Shown here piece after piece: positions 29,403-37,171 of a stretch of DNA of 64,000 nucleotides. The first letter of the stretch is position 1, and each line of letters begins with the position of its first letter. Origin of the DNA: Sphingomonas kaistensis (GTDB lineage Bacteria > Pseudomonadota > Alphaproteobacteria > Sphingomonadales > Sphingomonadaceae); NCBI RefSeq assembly GCF_011927725.1, contig NZ_JAATJC010000001.1, positions 1,123,001 through 1,187,000 of the forward strand, in the 5' to 3' direction. A model generated the notes under the pieces. It did no database searches and was not told where the DNA came from. It worked only from the letters and a program-made list of their open reading frames with translations. The translations under genes and the position numbers were made by a program.

Positions 29403-30911
29403 ATGGGGATGACACACAAGGCTTTGTGGCTGGCGGCCGTGTTGCTGCCGCAAGCAGCAGCAGCGCAATATATCGGCGGGCGACCGCCCGAGCCGCCGGC
29501 GGCACCGCTTGCCGGCACGCTGGAGACACCGGAGGCGGCGCTGGCGCGCAACGTCCGGCTGATCGCGATCAATCCGCGCAATTACGACGCGCAACTGGCG
29601 GCCGGGCGCGCCGCGCTTCGGCTTGGCGATCCGCAGGCGGCGATCGGTTTCTTCGGCCGCGCCGAGGAGATCAACGCCGCGCATTGGGCGCCCAAGGCGG
29701 GGCAAGGCTCCGCCATGGCGCAGATGGGCGAGCCGCAGGCGGCGCTCGGGCTGTTCGAGCAGGCGCAATCGCTGGGCGCCACTCAGGTCCTGATCGCACT
29801 CGACCGCGGGCTCGCCTTCGACCTGCTCGGCATGCAGGCGCAGGCGCAAAGCGACTATCGCGTGGTGCTGATCGGTCCCGACGGGGCCGAGGCCCGCCGC
29901 CGGCTTGCGCTCAGCCTCGCCATTTCCGGGCGCAAGGCCGAGGCGCTTGCGGCGCTCGATCCGCTGCTTGCGCAACGCGATGCGGGCGCGCGTCGGGCCC
30001 GTGCCTTCATCCTCGCGCTGGGCGGCGACGTCGAGGCGGCACGGCAGGCGATCGCCGCCATGCTGCCGGGGTCGAGCCAGGGGTTCGACCCATTCCTGCG
30101 CCGCCTGCCGACGCTCGGGCCGGGGCAGAAGGCGGCTGCGGTCCACCTGGGGATCATGCCGGCCGAAGGCGCCGCGCTTGCCGCCGCCATCGCCGCCGAT
30201 CCGCCCGCGCCGGTGGCTGCGCCGCCCGTCCGCCGGGTCGAGGCTCGTCCGGTGCGAGCCGCCGCCGTCGTTCCCAAGCCCGCGCCGGTCAAGGTCGCCG
30301 ACGCGACACCACCCACCACCCGCAGCGATGGCGACCGGCTGGCGTCGATCGAGAGCACGCTGACCAAACTGCCCACGCCGCCGCCCGCACCCAAGCCGAT
30401 CGTCGAACGCCCGTCCCGCCGCACACCCGCTGCTGAGTTCTCGCTCGCGAGCCGGCCGGCCAGCGACGAGCCGACCAGGAAGCCCGTCAAGGCTGCGACC
30501 AAGACCGAGCCCAACTCAATCAAGCTCGCCGCCAAGGACAGCAAGACCGGCAAGGCCGCCGGTGATGCCAAGGCCAAGGACGCCAAGTCCCGCGGCAAGG
30601 CGGCCGAAGAGGCCAAGCCGGTCAAGGCTGCGGCGTCCGCCTCGCGCATCTATGTCCAGCTTGCCGGCGGCGCCAACGCCGACCGGATGGGCCGCGAATA
30701 TGAGCGCATCCGCAAGACCAAGGCGTCGCTGTTCCGCTCGCGCGCGCCGCTGGTGTCGGACGTCAAGGGCTGGTCGCGGCTGGTGGTCGGGCCGTTCAAG
30801 GATGCCGACGAGGCGCAGGAGTTCGTCAACGACCTGCACGCCGCCAAGCTCGAAGGCTTTGTGTGGACCGCGCCCGGCGGCCTCAAGCTCGAGAAGCTCG
30901 CGCTGAAGTGA
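29403..30911 (+). CDS. Exported TPR-repeat protein with C-terminal SPOR domain
   Basis: A 502-residue protein with signal peptide MTHKALWLAAVLLPQAAAAQ (start at 29403 or the ATG at 29409). Tetratricopeptide-like repeats run from about residue 40 to 200 (RNYDAQLAAGRAALRLGDPQAAIGFFGRAEEI and following). A Pro/Ala/Lys-rich linker comes next, and a SPOR domain of about 75 residues from YVQLAGGANADRMGREYERI to the C terminus. SPOR domains bind denuded septal peptidoglycan, so with its position after ftsZ a septal or envelope role is inferred. The stop overlaps the GTG of the dNTPase gene. The open frame upstream of 29403 crosses the ftsZ terminator and is not used. Confidence 0.85.
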   Translation: MGMTHKALWLAAVLLPQAAAAQYIGGRPPEPPAAPLAGTLETPEAALARNVRLIAINPRNYDAQLAAGRAALRLGDPQAAIGFFGRAEEINAAHWAPKAGQGSAMAQMGEPQAALGLFEQAQSLGATQVLIALDRGLAFDLLGMQAQAQSDYRVVLIGPDGAEARRRLALSLAISGRKAEALAALDPLLAQRDAGARRARAFILALGGDVEAARQAIAAMLPGSSQGFDPFLRRLPTLGPGQKAAAVHLGIMPAEGAALAAAIAADPPAPVAAPPVRRVEARPVRAAAVVPKPAPVKVADATPPTTRSDGDRLASIESTLTKLPTPPPAPKPIVERPSRRTPAAEFSLASRPASDEPTRKPVKAATKTEPNSIKLAAKDSKTGKAAGDAKAKDAKSRGKAAEEAKPVKAAASASRIYVQLAGGANADRMGREYERIRKTKASLFRSRAPLVSDVKGWSRLVVGPFKDADEAQEFVNDLHAAKLEGFVWTAPGGLKLEKLALK

Positions 30912-32068
30912 CGCTGCCCCCGGGGATCGCCGCGCGCCCGGCGGACAGTCGCGGGCGGGTTCATGCCGAGCCCGACCAGGGTCCGCGCGGACCCCGCGAT
31001 GTCTTTCAGCGCGACCGCGACCGGATCGTCCATTCGATCGCCTTCCGCCGCCTGCGCCACAAGACGCAGGTGTTCGTCGCGCCCGACGGCGATCATTATC
31101 GCGTCCGCCTGACCCACAGCCTGGAAGTCGCGCAGATCGGGCGCACCATCGCCCGCGCGCTTGGCCTCAACGAGGACCTGACCGAGGCCCTGTGCCTGGC
31201 CCACGACCTTGGCCACCCGCCGTTCGGCCATGCCGGCGAGGATGCGCTGGACGAGGAATTGCGCTTCGCCGGCGGGTTCGACCACAACGGTCATACGCTC
31301 CGCCTGGTCTGCGCGCTGGAGACGCCTTACCCCGCTTTCGACGGGCTCAACCTGACCTGGGAAACGCTGGAGGGGCTGGCCAAGCATAATGGCCCGGTGG
31401 CGCAGCCCAAATGGGCGCTGGCGGGCGTGGACGCCGCAGTCGGCCTCGAGCTCGGGTCGCACGCTAGCCTGGAGGCGCAGGTCGCGGCGATTGCCGACGA
31501 CATCGCCTACGACAATCACGACATCGACGATGGCCTGCGCGCCGGGGTGCTCCCGCTCGAGGCATTGCTCGACCTGCCGTTCGTCGCCCGCCACTGGGAC
31601 GCGATCGGGCGGCGCTGGCCCGACCTTTCGCTCGACCGCAAGGTCAAGGCGCTGGTCCGCGACCAGATCGGGACCATGGTCGGTGACCTGCTGGCCGAAA
31701 CCCGCCGGCGGGTGGCCGAGGCCGGGGTCGAGACGCTGGCCGACGTCCGCGCGGCCGGGCGTCCGCTGGCCGGCTTTTCCGACGCGCTGACGGGCGAGGA
31801 GCGCGCGCTCAAGAAGTGCCTCTACGCGAACCTCTACAATGCACCGGCGCTGCAGCCGGTGCGGATCGAGGCGCAGCGCGTGGTCGGCAATCTCGCCCGC
31901 GCTTACCTGGCCGATCCGCGCCTGCTGCCCGACGCCTGGCACCGCGGCGAGGGCGAGCAGGCGGTCGCCCGCAACGTCGCCGACTATATCGCCGGGATGA
32001 CCGACCCGTTCGCGATCTCGCGGCACGAAGCGCTGGTCGGCCCGGTCGAGCTGCCCGAGAAGTTCTGA
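30908..32068 (+). CDS. dgt: dGTPase-like deoxynucleoside triphosphate triphosphohydrolase
   Basis: A 386-residue HD-domain dNTPase that cleaves dNTPs to the nucleoside and tripolyphosphate. The family segment FQRDRDRIVHSIAFRRLRHKTQVF is followed by the HD metal site: H in RLTHSLEVAQI and HD in LAHDLGHPPFGHAGEDAL. DDIAYDNHDIDDGL carries the distal Asp. Length fits the type-2 dGTPase-like group common in alphaproteobacteria. The start is the GTG overlapping the SPOR gene stop (GTGA); an ATG at 30863 lies inside the SPOR domain frame and is rejected. Confidence 0.93.
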   Translation: MTLPPGIAARPADSRGRVHAEPDQGPRGPRDVFQRDRDRIVHSIAFRRLRHKTQVFVAPDGDHYRVRLTHSLEVAQIGRTIARALGLNEDLTEALCLAHDLGHPPFGHAGEDALDEELRFAGGFDHNGHTLRLVCALETPYPAFDGLNLTWETLEGLAKHNGPVAQPKWALAGVDAAVGLELGSHASLEAQVAAIADDIAYDNHDIDDGLRAGVLPLEALLDLPFVARHWDAIGRRWPDLSLDRKVKALVRDQIGTMVGDLLAETRRRVAEAGVETLADVRAAGRPLAGFSDALTGEERALKKCLYANLYNAPALQPVRIEAQRVVGNLARAYLADPRLLPDAWHRGEGEQAVARNVADYIAGMTDPFAISRHEALVGPVELPEKF

Positions 32069-32151
32069 ACCGAGACATTTGACGTCCGGCCATTCGGGAC
32101 GGCAACATCGGCGCGGGTGCGCGGCCTTGCGCACAGGCAAGGGAGTGCCGC

Positions 32152-32544
32152 ATGAACCTCGATTACCAGACGCCCAAGGGGATTGCCCTGCTGCGGATCA
32201 TGTCGGGGCTGCTGTTCCTCGAGCATGGAACGCAGAAGTTGCTGTCGTTTCCGGGCGGCGAGCGGGCCGGCAGCGCGCTGGCGTTCGACAATCCGGGTGC
32301 CTTCGCGGGGGTGATCGAGCTGATCTGCGGGCTGTTGATCACGATCGGCCTGTTCACCCGGCCCGCGGCGTTCCTCGCGTCGGGCACCATGGCGGCCGCT
32401 TATTTCATGGCCCACGCACCGCAGAATTTCTTCCCGGTCAACAATGGCGGCGACGCGGCGATCCTCTACTGCTTCGTCTTCCTCTGCCTTGTCATCACCG
32501 GGCCGGGTGCGTGGAGCGTCGACGGGCGCGGCAAGCGCAAGTGA
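32152..32544 (+). CDS. DoxX family membrane protein
   Basis: A 130-residue protein with four hydrophobic segments and the DoxX signature: LLRIMSGLLFLEHGTQKLLSFPGG near the N terminus, then a LICGLLITIGLFTRPAAFLASG helix and AYFMAHAPQNFFPVNNGG. DoxX-type proteins are inner-membrane proteins of poorly defined, redox-related function. The stop overlaps the following GTG, so it is coupled to the NAD(P)-binding protein. Confidence 0.9.
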   Translation: MNLDYQTPKGIALLRIMSGLLFLEHGTQKLLSFPGGERAGSALAFDNPGAFAGVIELICGLLITIGLFTRPAAFLASGTMAAAYFMAHAPQNFFPVNNGGDAAILYCFVFLCLVITGPGAWSVDGRGKRK

Positions 32545-33173
32545 AGCTGGCGCTGATCGGCGCCACCGGGCTGATCGGCCGCCAGCTATGGCCCCTGCTC
32601 GACGCGCTGCACGACCTCGTCGTGCTCGGGCGACGGCCAAGCGGCGCGGGCCGCGAGCGGCTCGGCGCGATGGAGGACTGGCCCCGGCTGCTGGGCGGTG
32701 AGCGGATCGACGCCGCACTGTCGACGCTGGGCACGACCCGCAAGCAGGCCGGAAGCTGGGAGCGGTTCGTCGCGGTCGACCGCGACGCCGTGCTGGCCTT
32801 CGCCCGCGCGGCGCGGACGGCGGGAGCACGGCATTTCCTCGCGGTATCGTCGTCGGGTGCCGATCCCGCCAGCCGCAACGGCTATCTCCGGCTGAAGGGC
32901 GAGGTCGAACGGACGCTGTGGGGTATCGGCTTCGAGCGGGTCGACATCCTGCGCCCGGGCCTGCTGCTCGGGCAGCGTCAGGAGCGGCGAACGGGGGAAG
33001 CGATCGGCCAGGCGCTGTCGCCCGCCCTCAACCTGTTGCTGCGGGGCCCGCTCGACCGATATGCCGGGATCGACGCCGGACTGGTCGCCCGCGCCATGGC
33101 AGCCCTCGTCGCGCGCGAGGAGGCCGGCCTGTTCCGCCACGGTAATCGTGAGATCAGGGCGCTTGCCGCCTGA
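32541..33173 (+). CDS. NAD(P)-binding Rossmann-fold oxidoreductase (NmrA/TIP30-like)
   Basis: A 210-residue protein starting MKLALIGATGLIGRQLWPLL, a GxxGxxG dinucleotide-binding loop. It continues with ALSTLGTTRKQAGSWERFVAVDRDAVLAFARAA, the TTRKxAGS segment of atypical short-chain dehydrogenases like TIP30/HTATIP2, then FLAVSSSGADPAS and YLRLKGEVERTL with the Y..K pair. ILRPGLLLG is also typical. The substrate is unknown. Starts on a GTG overlapping the doxX-type stop; a strong hairpin terminator follows. Confidence 0.85.
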   Translation: MKLALIGATGLIGRQLWPLLDALHDLVVLGRRPSGAGRERLGAMEDWPRLLGGERIDAALSTLGTTRKQAGSWERFVAVDRDAVLAFARAARTAGARHFLAVSSSGADPASRNGYLRLKGEVERTLWGIGFERVDILRPGLLLGQRQERRTGEAIGQALSPALNLLLRGPLDRYAGIDAGLVARAMAALVAREEAGLFRHGNREIRALAA

Positions 33174-33183
33174 CTGAAACGAA

Positions 33184-33211
33184 ATGGGCCCCGGCGATCA
33201 CCGGGGCCCAT
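33184..33211. terminator. Hairpin terminator between convergent genes
   Basis: ATGGGCCCCGG (33184-33194) and CCGGGGCCCAT (33201-33211) form a perfect 11-pair stem with a six-base loop between the convergent oxidoreductase and RNase E genes. A T-rich stretch follows on the plus strand; the minus-strand tail is weaker, but the position fits a bidirectional terminator. Confidence 0.8.
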
Positions 33212-33218
33212 CTTGTTC

Positions 33219-35897
33219 TTACCCGAAAGTCCGCGACCACCAGCCCTTGCGAGGCGATCCGCCTTCGTCACCGGCCTGCTCGGCCGGAGCAGGTGCCGGA
33301 GCAGGTGCCGGAGCAGGTGCCGGAGCTTCCGGCTCGGCAGCGGCAGTCTCGAGCACCGGCTCGGGCGCGGCGGCCTCGACCGGCGCCTCGACCTTCTTGG
33401 CGCGAGAGCGGCGCTTGGGCTTGGGCTTCTCCTCGATCTCGGTCGCGGCGGCGTCGGCCGGAGCCTCGGGCGCCATTACCTCGACCGCCGGAGCGGCCTC
33501 CGCCTGTTCGGCAGCAACCGTATCGGCCTTGCGCGCCCGCGGACGGCGACGCGCCTTGGGCTTCTCCTCGGCGGCGGGCTCGGCTTCGGGCTGCGCTTCC
33601 AGCTCGACCGGGGCCGGATCCTGGCTCGGCACGGGCTCGACCATCGGGGCTTCGCCGGGCTCGGGGGCGAGAGCTTCGTCTCCACCCTCACGACCGGTGT
33701 CCTCGAGGCCGCCCTCGTCGCGCGAGCCTTCCTCGCCGGCGCGGCCACGGCCACCCCTGCGGCGGCCGCCGCGGCGACCACGGCGCTTGCGGCGCTCGTC
33801 CTCGCTGCCGGCGTCGTCATCCGAGGCCGGCGCTTCACCCTCATCGGTGCCGAGTGCTTGCGACTCCTGGCCGTCCTCGTCCTCATGTTCGTCGGAGCCT
33901 TCGGCCCGCTCGGTCCCGCCTTCGCCAGGCTCGCCCTCGCGGCGGCGATTGCGGCCACCGCGGCGGCGACGACGGCGGCGGCGGCCGTCCTGGCCTTCGC
34001 CATCGTCGCGCTCCCCACGCTCGCCGCGCTGTTCGCGCTCCTCGATCTCGTCCTCGGCAAACTCCTCGGCGAATTCTTCCTCGTCCACTTCCGGCTCGTC
34101 ATCGACGTACGCGGGCGGCGGGGCGAGCTGGCGAACCGGCGCGACCGGGCGCGGCCCGGAGCTCTCGACCGCCATGCGGGCGCCCTCGAAGCTGTGGTCG
34201 ACCAGCACTTCGACCGAGACGCCGTAGCGAGCCTCGATGTCGGCCAGTTCGGCGCGCTTCTTGTTCAGGACGTAGATGGCCGCTTCGGCACCGGCGCGCA
34301 GGCAGACCCGGTCGCCGCGGCCGCGTGCCGCTTCGTCCTCGATCATGCGCAGCGCCGACAGCCCGGACGAGGACGCGGTCCGCATCAGGCCGGTGCCCTC
34401 GCAGTGCGGGCAGGCCTTGGTGGAGGCTTCCAGCACACCGGTACGCAGGCGTTGGCGGCTCATTTCCATCAGGCCGAAGCTGGAGATGCGTCCGACCTGG
34501 ATGCGGGCACGATCGTTGCGAAGCGCCTCCTTCATCGCCTTCTCGACCTTCCGGACATGGCTGTTCTGTTCCATGTCGATGAAGTCGATGACGACGAGGC
34601 CGGCCATGTCGCGCAGCCTCAGCTGGCGGGCGATCTCCTGCGCCGCCTCGAGGTTGGTGGCGTAGGCCGTCTGCTCGATGTTGTGCTCGCGGGTCGAACG
34701 GCCCGAGTTGATGTCGATCGAGACCAGCGCTTCGGTCGGGTTGATGACGATGTAGCCGCCGCTCTTCAGCTGGACCAGCGGCTGGTACATCGCCGCCAGC
34801 TGATCCTCGACGCCGTAGCGCTGGAACAGCGGGGTCGCCTCGCTGTGCGGCTGAACCTTCTTCACGTGGCTCGGCATCAACAGCTTCATGTAGCCGCGCG
34901 CCGCGCGATAGCCGTCCTCGCCTTCGACCAGCACCTCGTCGATGTCGCGGTGATAGAGGTCGCGGATGGCCCGCTTCACCAGGTCGCTGTCACGGTAGAT
35001 CAGCGCCGGGGCGGACGAGCCGAGCGTGTTCTCGCGCACCTCGTCCCACAGCCGGGCGAGATAGTCGAAATCGCGCTTGATCTCGACCTTGGTCCGCTCG
35101 AGGCCCGCGGTGCGGACGATCAGGCCCATCGTGCCCGGGAGCTTGAGGTCGGCGATGATCGACTTCAGCCGCTTGCGGTCCGAGCCGTTGGAAATCTTCC
35201 GGCTGATGCCGCCGCCGTGGCTCGTGTTGGGCATCAGCACGCAATAACGGCCGGCGAGGCTGAGGTAGGTGGTTAGCGCCGCGCCCTTGTTGCCGCGCTC
35301 TTCCTTGACGACCTGGACCAGCAGCACCTGGCGGCGCTGGATCACGTCCTGGATCTTGTAGCGGCGGCGCAGGTTCAGGCGCTTGCGGCGGACTTCGTCG
35401 GCGGCTTCGTCCTTGCGGCTGCGACGGCCGCGCGGGGCGCGTTCGCCGTCCTCGGGATCGCCCTGGCTGTCGCCGTCCTCGCCCTCGACGTCGCCTTCCG
35501 GCTCCTCGGGGCGGTCGTCGTGGCCGTCGTCCTCGTGGTGCGGATCGAGCGGGAGGTCATCCTCGTCATGATCCTCGGCCTCGGAGCGCAGGCGCTCTTC
35601 CTCGGCCGCATGTTCGGCTTCTTCGCGCAGCAGTGCTTCGCGGTCCGACTTGGGGATCTGGTAATAATCGGGGTGGATTTCGCTGAAGGCGAGGAAGCCG
35701 TGGCGATTTCCGCCGTAATCGACAAACGCCGCCTGAAGCGAGGGTTCTACGCGGGTAACCTTGGCAAGGTAGATATTGCCCTTGAGCTGCTTGTGCTCGG
35801 CGGATTCGAAGTCAAACTCCTCGATCCGGTTCCCCTGGACGACGGCGACCCGGGTCTCTTCCGGGTGGCGCGCGTCGATCAGCATGCGCGTGGTCAT
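33219..35897 (-). CDS. rne: Ribonuclease E
   Basis: An 892-residue endoribonuclease that starts most mRNA decay and processes rRNA and tRNA. MLIDARHPEETRVAVVQGNRIEEFD and the split S1 domain (KGNIYLAKVTRVEPSLQAAFVDYG...) come first. The S1 domain is interrupted by a long acidic insert rich in Glu/Asp (about residues 95-170), as in alphaproteobacterial RNase E. The catalytic DNase I-like domain includes VSIDINSGRST and VVIDFIDMEQNSHV with metal-binding Asp residues, and CPHCEGTG is the zinc link. The C-terminal half is disordered: Arg/Gly/Glu-rich basic blocks, Pro/Ala repeats and a short terminal GWWSRTFG peptide, a likely degradosome scaffold. Confidence 0.97.
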   Translation of the reverse strand: MTTRMLIDARHPEETRVAVVQGNRIEEFDFESAEHKQLKGNIYLAKVTRVEPSLQAAFVDYGGNRHGFLAFSEIHPDYYQIPKSDREALLREEAEHAAEEERLRSEAEDHDEDDLPLDPHHEDDGHDDRPEEPEGDVEGEDGDSQGDPEDGERAPRGRRSRKDEAADEVRRKRLNLRRRYKIQDVIQRRQVLLVQVVKEERGNKGAALTTYLSLAGRYCVLMPNTSHGGGISRKISNGSDRKRLKSIIADLKLPGTMGLIVRTAGLERTKVEIKRDFDYLARLWDEVRENTLGSSAPALIYRDSDLVKRAIRDLYHRDIDEVLVEGEDGYRAARGYMKLLMPSHVKKVQPHSEATPLFQRYGVEDQLAAMYQPLVQLKSGGYIVINPTEALVSIDINSGRSTREHNIEQTAYATNLEAAQEIARQLRLRDMAGLVVIDFIDMEQNSHVRKVEKAMKEALRNDRARIQVGRISSFGLMEMSRQRLRTGVLEASTKACPHCEGTGLMRTASSSGLSALRMIEDEAARGRGDRVCLRAGAEAAIYVLNKKRAELADIEARYGVSVEVLVDHSFEGARMAVESSGPRPVAPVRQLAPPPAYVDDEPEVDEEEFAEEFAEDEIEEREQRGERGERDDGEGQDGRRRRRRRRGGRNRRREGEPGEGGTERAEGSDEHEDEDGQESQALGTDEGEAPASDDDAGSEDERRKRRGRRGGRRRGGRGRAGEEGSRDEGGLEDTGREGGDEALAPEPGEAPMVEPVPSQDPAPVELEAQPEAEPAAEEKPKARRRPRARKADTVAAEQAEAAPAVEVMAPEAPADAAATEIEEKPKPKRRSRAKKVEAPVEAAAPEPVLETAAAEPEAPAPAPAPAPAPAPAEQAGDEGGSPRKGWWSRTFG
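33286..33321. repeat. Three exact 12-base tandem repeats in rne 3' end
   Basis: GGAGCAGGTGCC occurs three times without a gap (33286, 33298, 33310). It encodes alternating Pro-Ala in the disordered RNase E tail. Unit number is likely to vary between strains by slippage. Confidence 0.9.
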
Positions 35898-36246
35898 TGA
35901 ATAATCTCCGGGCGCGCGCTCTGAACATGGTCAGTCTGCGCGCGCGTGTTGCGGCCATCGCCGGCGCTTTGGGGCCGGCGGGAATGGCGATCAAAAGGGG
36001 TGCATCTGCTGCCGTTTGTTCTCCGGCGGTCGCCGGCAAACGCGCGTCGCTGCCCAATAAGGCAGGATCAACAAGCGCGTTCTTGAACTTCATGGATCAG
36101 CATCAACCTGTACGGTGCTGGGGAGGTCGCCCTGTCTTCGACCCCCCGGCCAGAATCCGGGCCCAGGCCCAGTGCGGGCCGGTACGGACAATCATGTCGT
36201 AGCAGCCTCCTTGCCGCGGAGCAACGGCACGCTAGGGTCGCGCGCA
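35898..36246. promoter_or_regulatory. Divergent rne / amidase intergenic region with rne leader hairpin
   Basis: No gene is apparent in 349 bases. Next to rne, GCGCGCGC at 35912-35919 pairs with GCGCGCGC at 35938-35945, enclosing an inner TGA/TCA stem. On the minus strand the hairpin sits just upstream of the rne ribosome-binding site (GGAGA at 35905-35909). Two further GC-rich inverted repeats lie around 35959-35980 and 36027-36040. This suggests a long structured rne 5' leader. The amidase promoter must also be here, but I cannot place it. Confidence 0.5.
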
Positions 36247-37122
36247 ATGCGCCGTCCTTCGCCCACTCTGCTGCTGCTGTCGCTGGCCGCGATCGGCGTT
36301 GCCGGCGTGGTCGCGGCGGTTGCCTGGGGCGGCGAAGGCGATGGGCAGGGGCTTGGCCTCGCGGTCGCCGGGGAAGCGCGCCAGGGCGGCCTCAGCCTGG
36401 CGCTCGCACCGGCCGTAGCCGACGTCCGCATCATCGAGGCCCGCGCCCCGGGCCGGCCGCTGGCGGTGATCGACCCGGGCCATGGCGGGCGCGACGGCGG
36501 CGCTCCGGGCGCCAGCGGCAATGCCCGCGAAAAGGACGTGACCCTGTTGATCGCGCGCGAACTGCGCGACGAGCTTGCCCGCCGCGGGCGGGTCCGGATC
36601 GCGCTGACCCGCGACGGCGACACCGCGCTGACCCTCGACGACCGCGCCGCCATCGCCCGCCGGCTCGGCGCCGGCCTGTTTCTCGCCATCCACGCCGACA
36701 GTGCGCCCAATGCAGGCGCGCGCGGAGCCACCGTTTATTCGCTGTCGGAGGTCGCGAGCGACGAGGACGCCGCGCTGCTCGCCGCGCGCCAGAACGGCGA
36801 GGGCGCGGTGGCGAGCGCACCCGACGCCTCGCTGCGCGCGCTCCTGTCCGACCTTGCCGCGCGCGACGAGATGGACGGCAGCGCCGACTTCGCGCTGCGC
36901 ATCCTGCGCGAAGCCAGGGGCAGGGTGCTGCTACGCCCCGAACCGCACCGCTTTGCCGCGTTTCGCGTGCTGCGCCGGTCGGGTGCTCCGGCGGTGCTGT
37001 TCGAGGCGGGCTACATGAGCAACGCCGAGGACGAGGCGATGCTGCTCGATCCCGTGCAGCGCGGCCGCATCGTCACCTCCCTTGCCCGCGCGATCGAAGC
37101 GCAGGCGGCTATCGCGCGTTGA
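36247..37122 (+). CDS. N-acetylmuramoyl-L-alanine amidase (Amidase_3)
   Basis: A 291-residue exported zinc amidase that cleaves the MurNAc-L-Ala bond, typically to separate daughter cells. The N terminus (residues 1-25) is a signal peptide or anchor. The catalytic domain has VIDPGHGGRDGGAPG (first zinc His), EKDVTLLIAREL (zinc Glu), FLAIHADSAPN (zinc His) and VLFEAGYMSN (catalytic Glu). There is no AMIN domain, so it is shorter than E. coli AmiC. The start at 36247 gives the signal-like N terminus; the upstream opening to 36115 does not. It is followed after 49 bases by the PBP1a gene, with which it is probably cotranscribed. Confidence 0.92.
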   Translation: MRRPSPTLLLLSLAAIGVAGVVAAVAWGGEGDGQGLGLAVAGEARQGGLSLALAPAVADVRIIEARAPGRPLAVIDPGHGGRDGGAPGASGNAREKDVTLLIARELRDELARRGRVRIALTRDGDTALTLDDRAAIARRLGAGLFLAIHADSAPNAGARGATVYSLSEVASDEDAALLAARQNGEGAVASAPDASLRALLSDLAARDEMDGSADFALRILREARGRVLLRPEPHRFAAFRVLRRSGAPAVLFEAGYMSNAEDEAMLLDPVQRGRIVTSLARAIEAQAAIAR

Positions 37123-37171
37123 TTCCAGAAGCGCTTTCCCCCGCCTTCCCAAGCGAGTAGAGCCCGCCCTC

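Noticed and set aside
33286..33321. Short direct repeats as a possible CRISPR
   Set aside because: Repeats are contiguous 12-mers without spacers inside the rne coding sequence.
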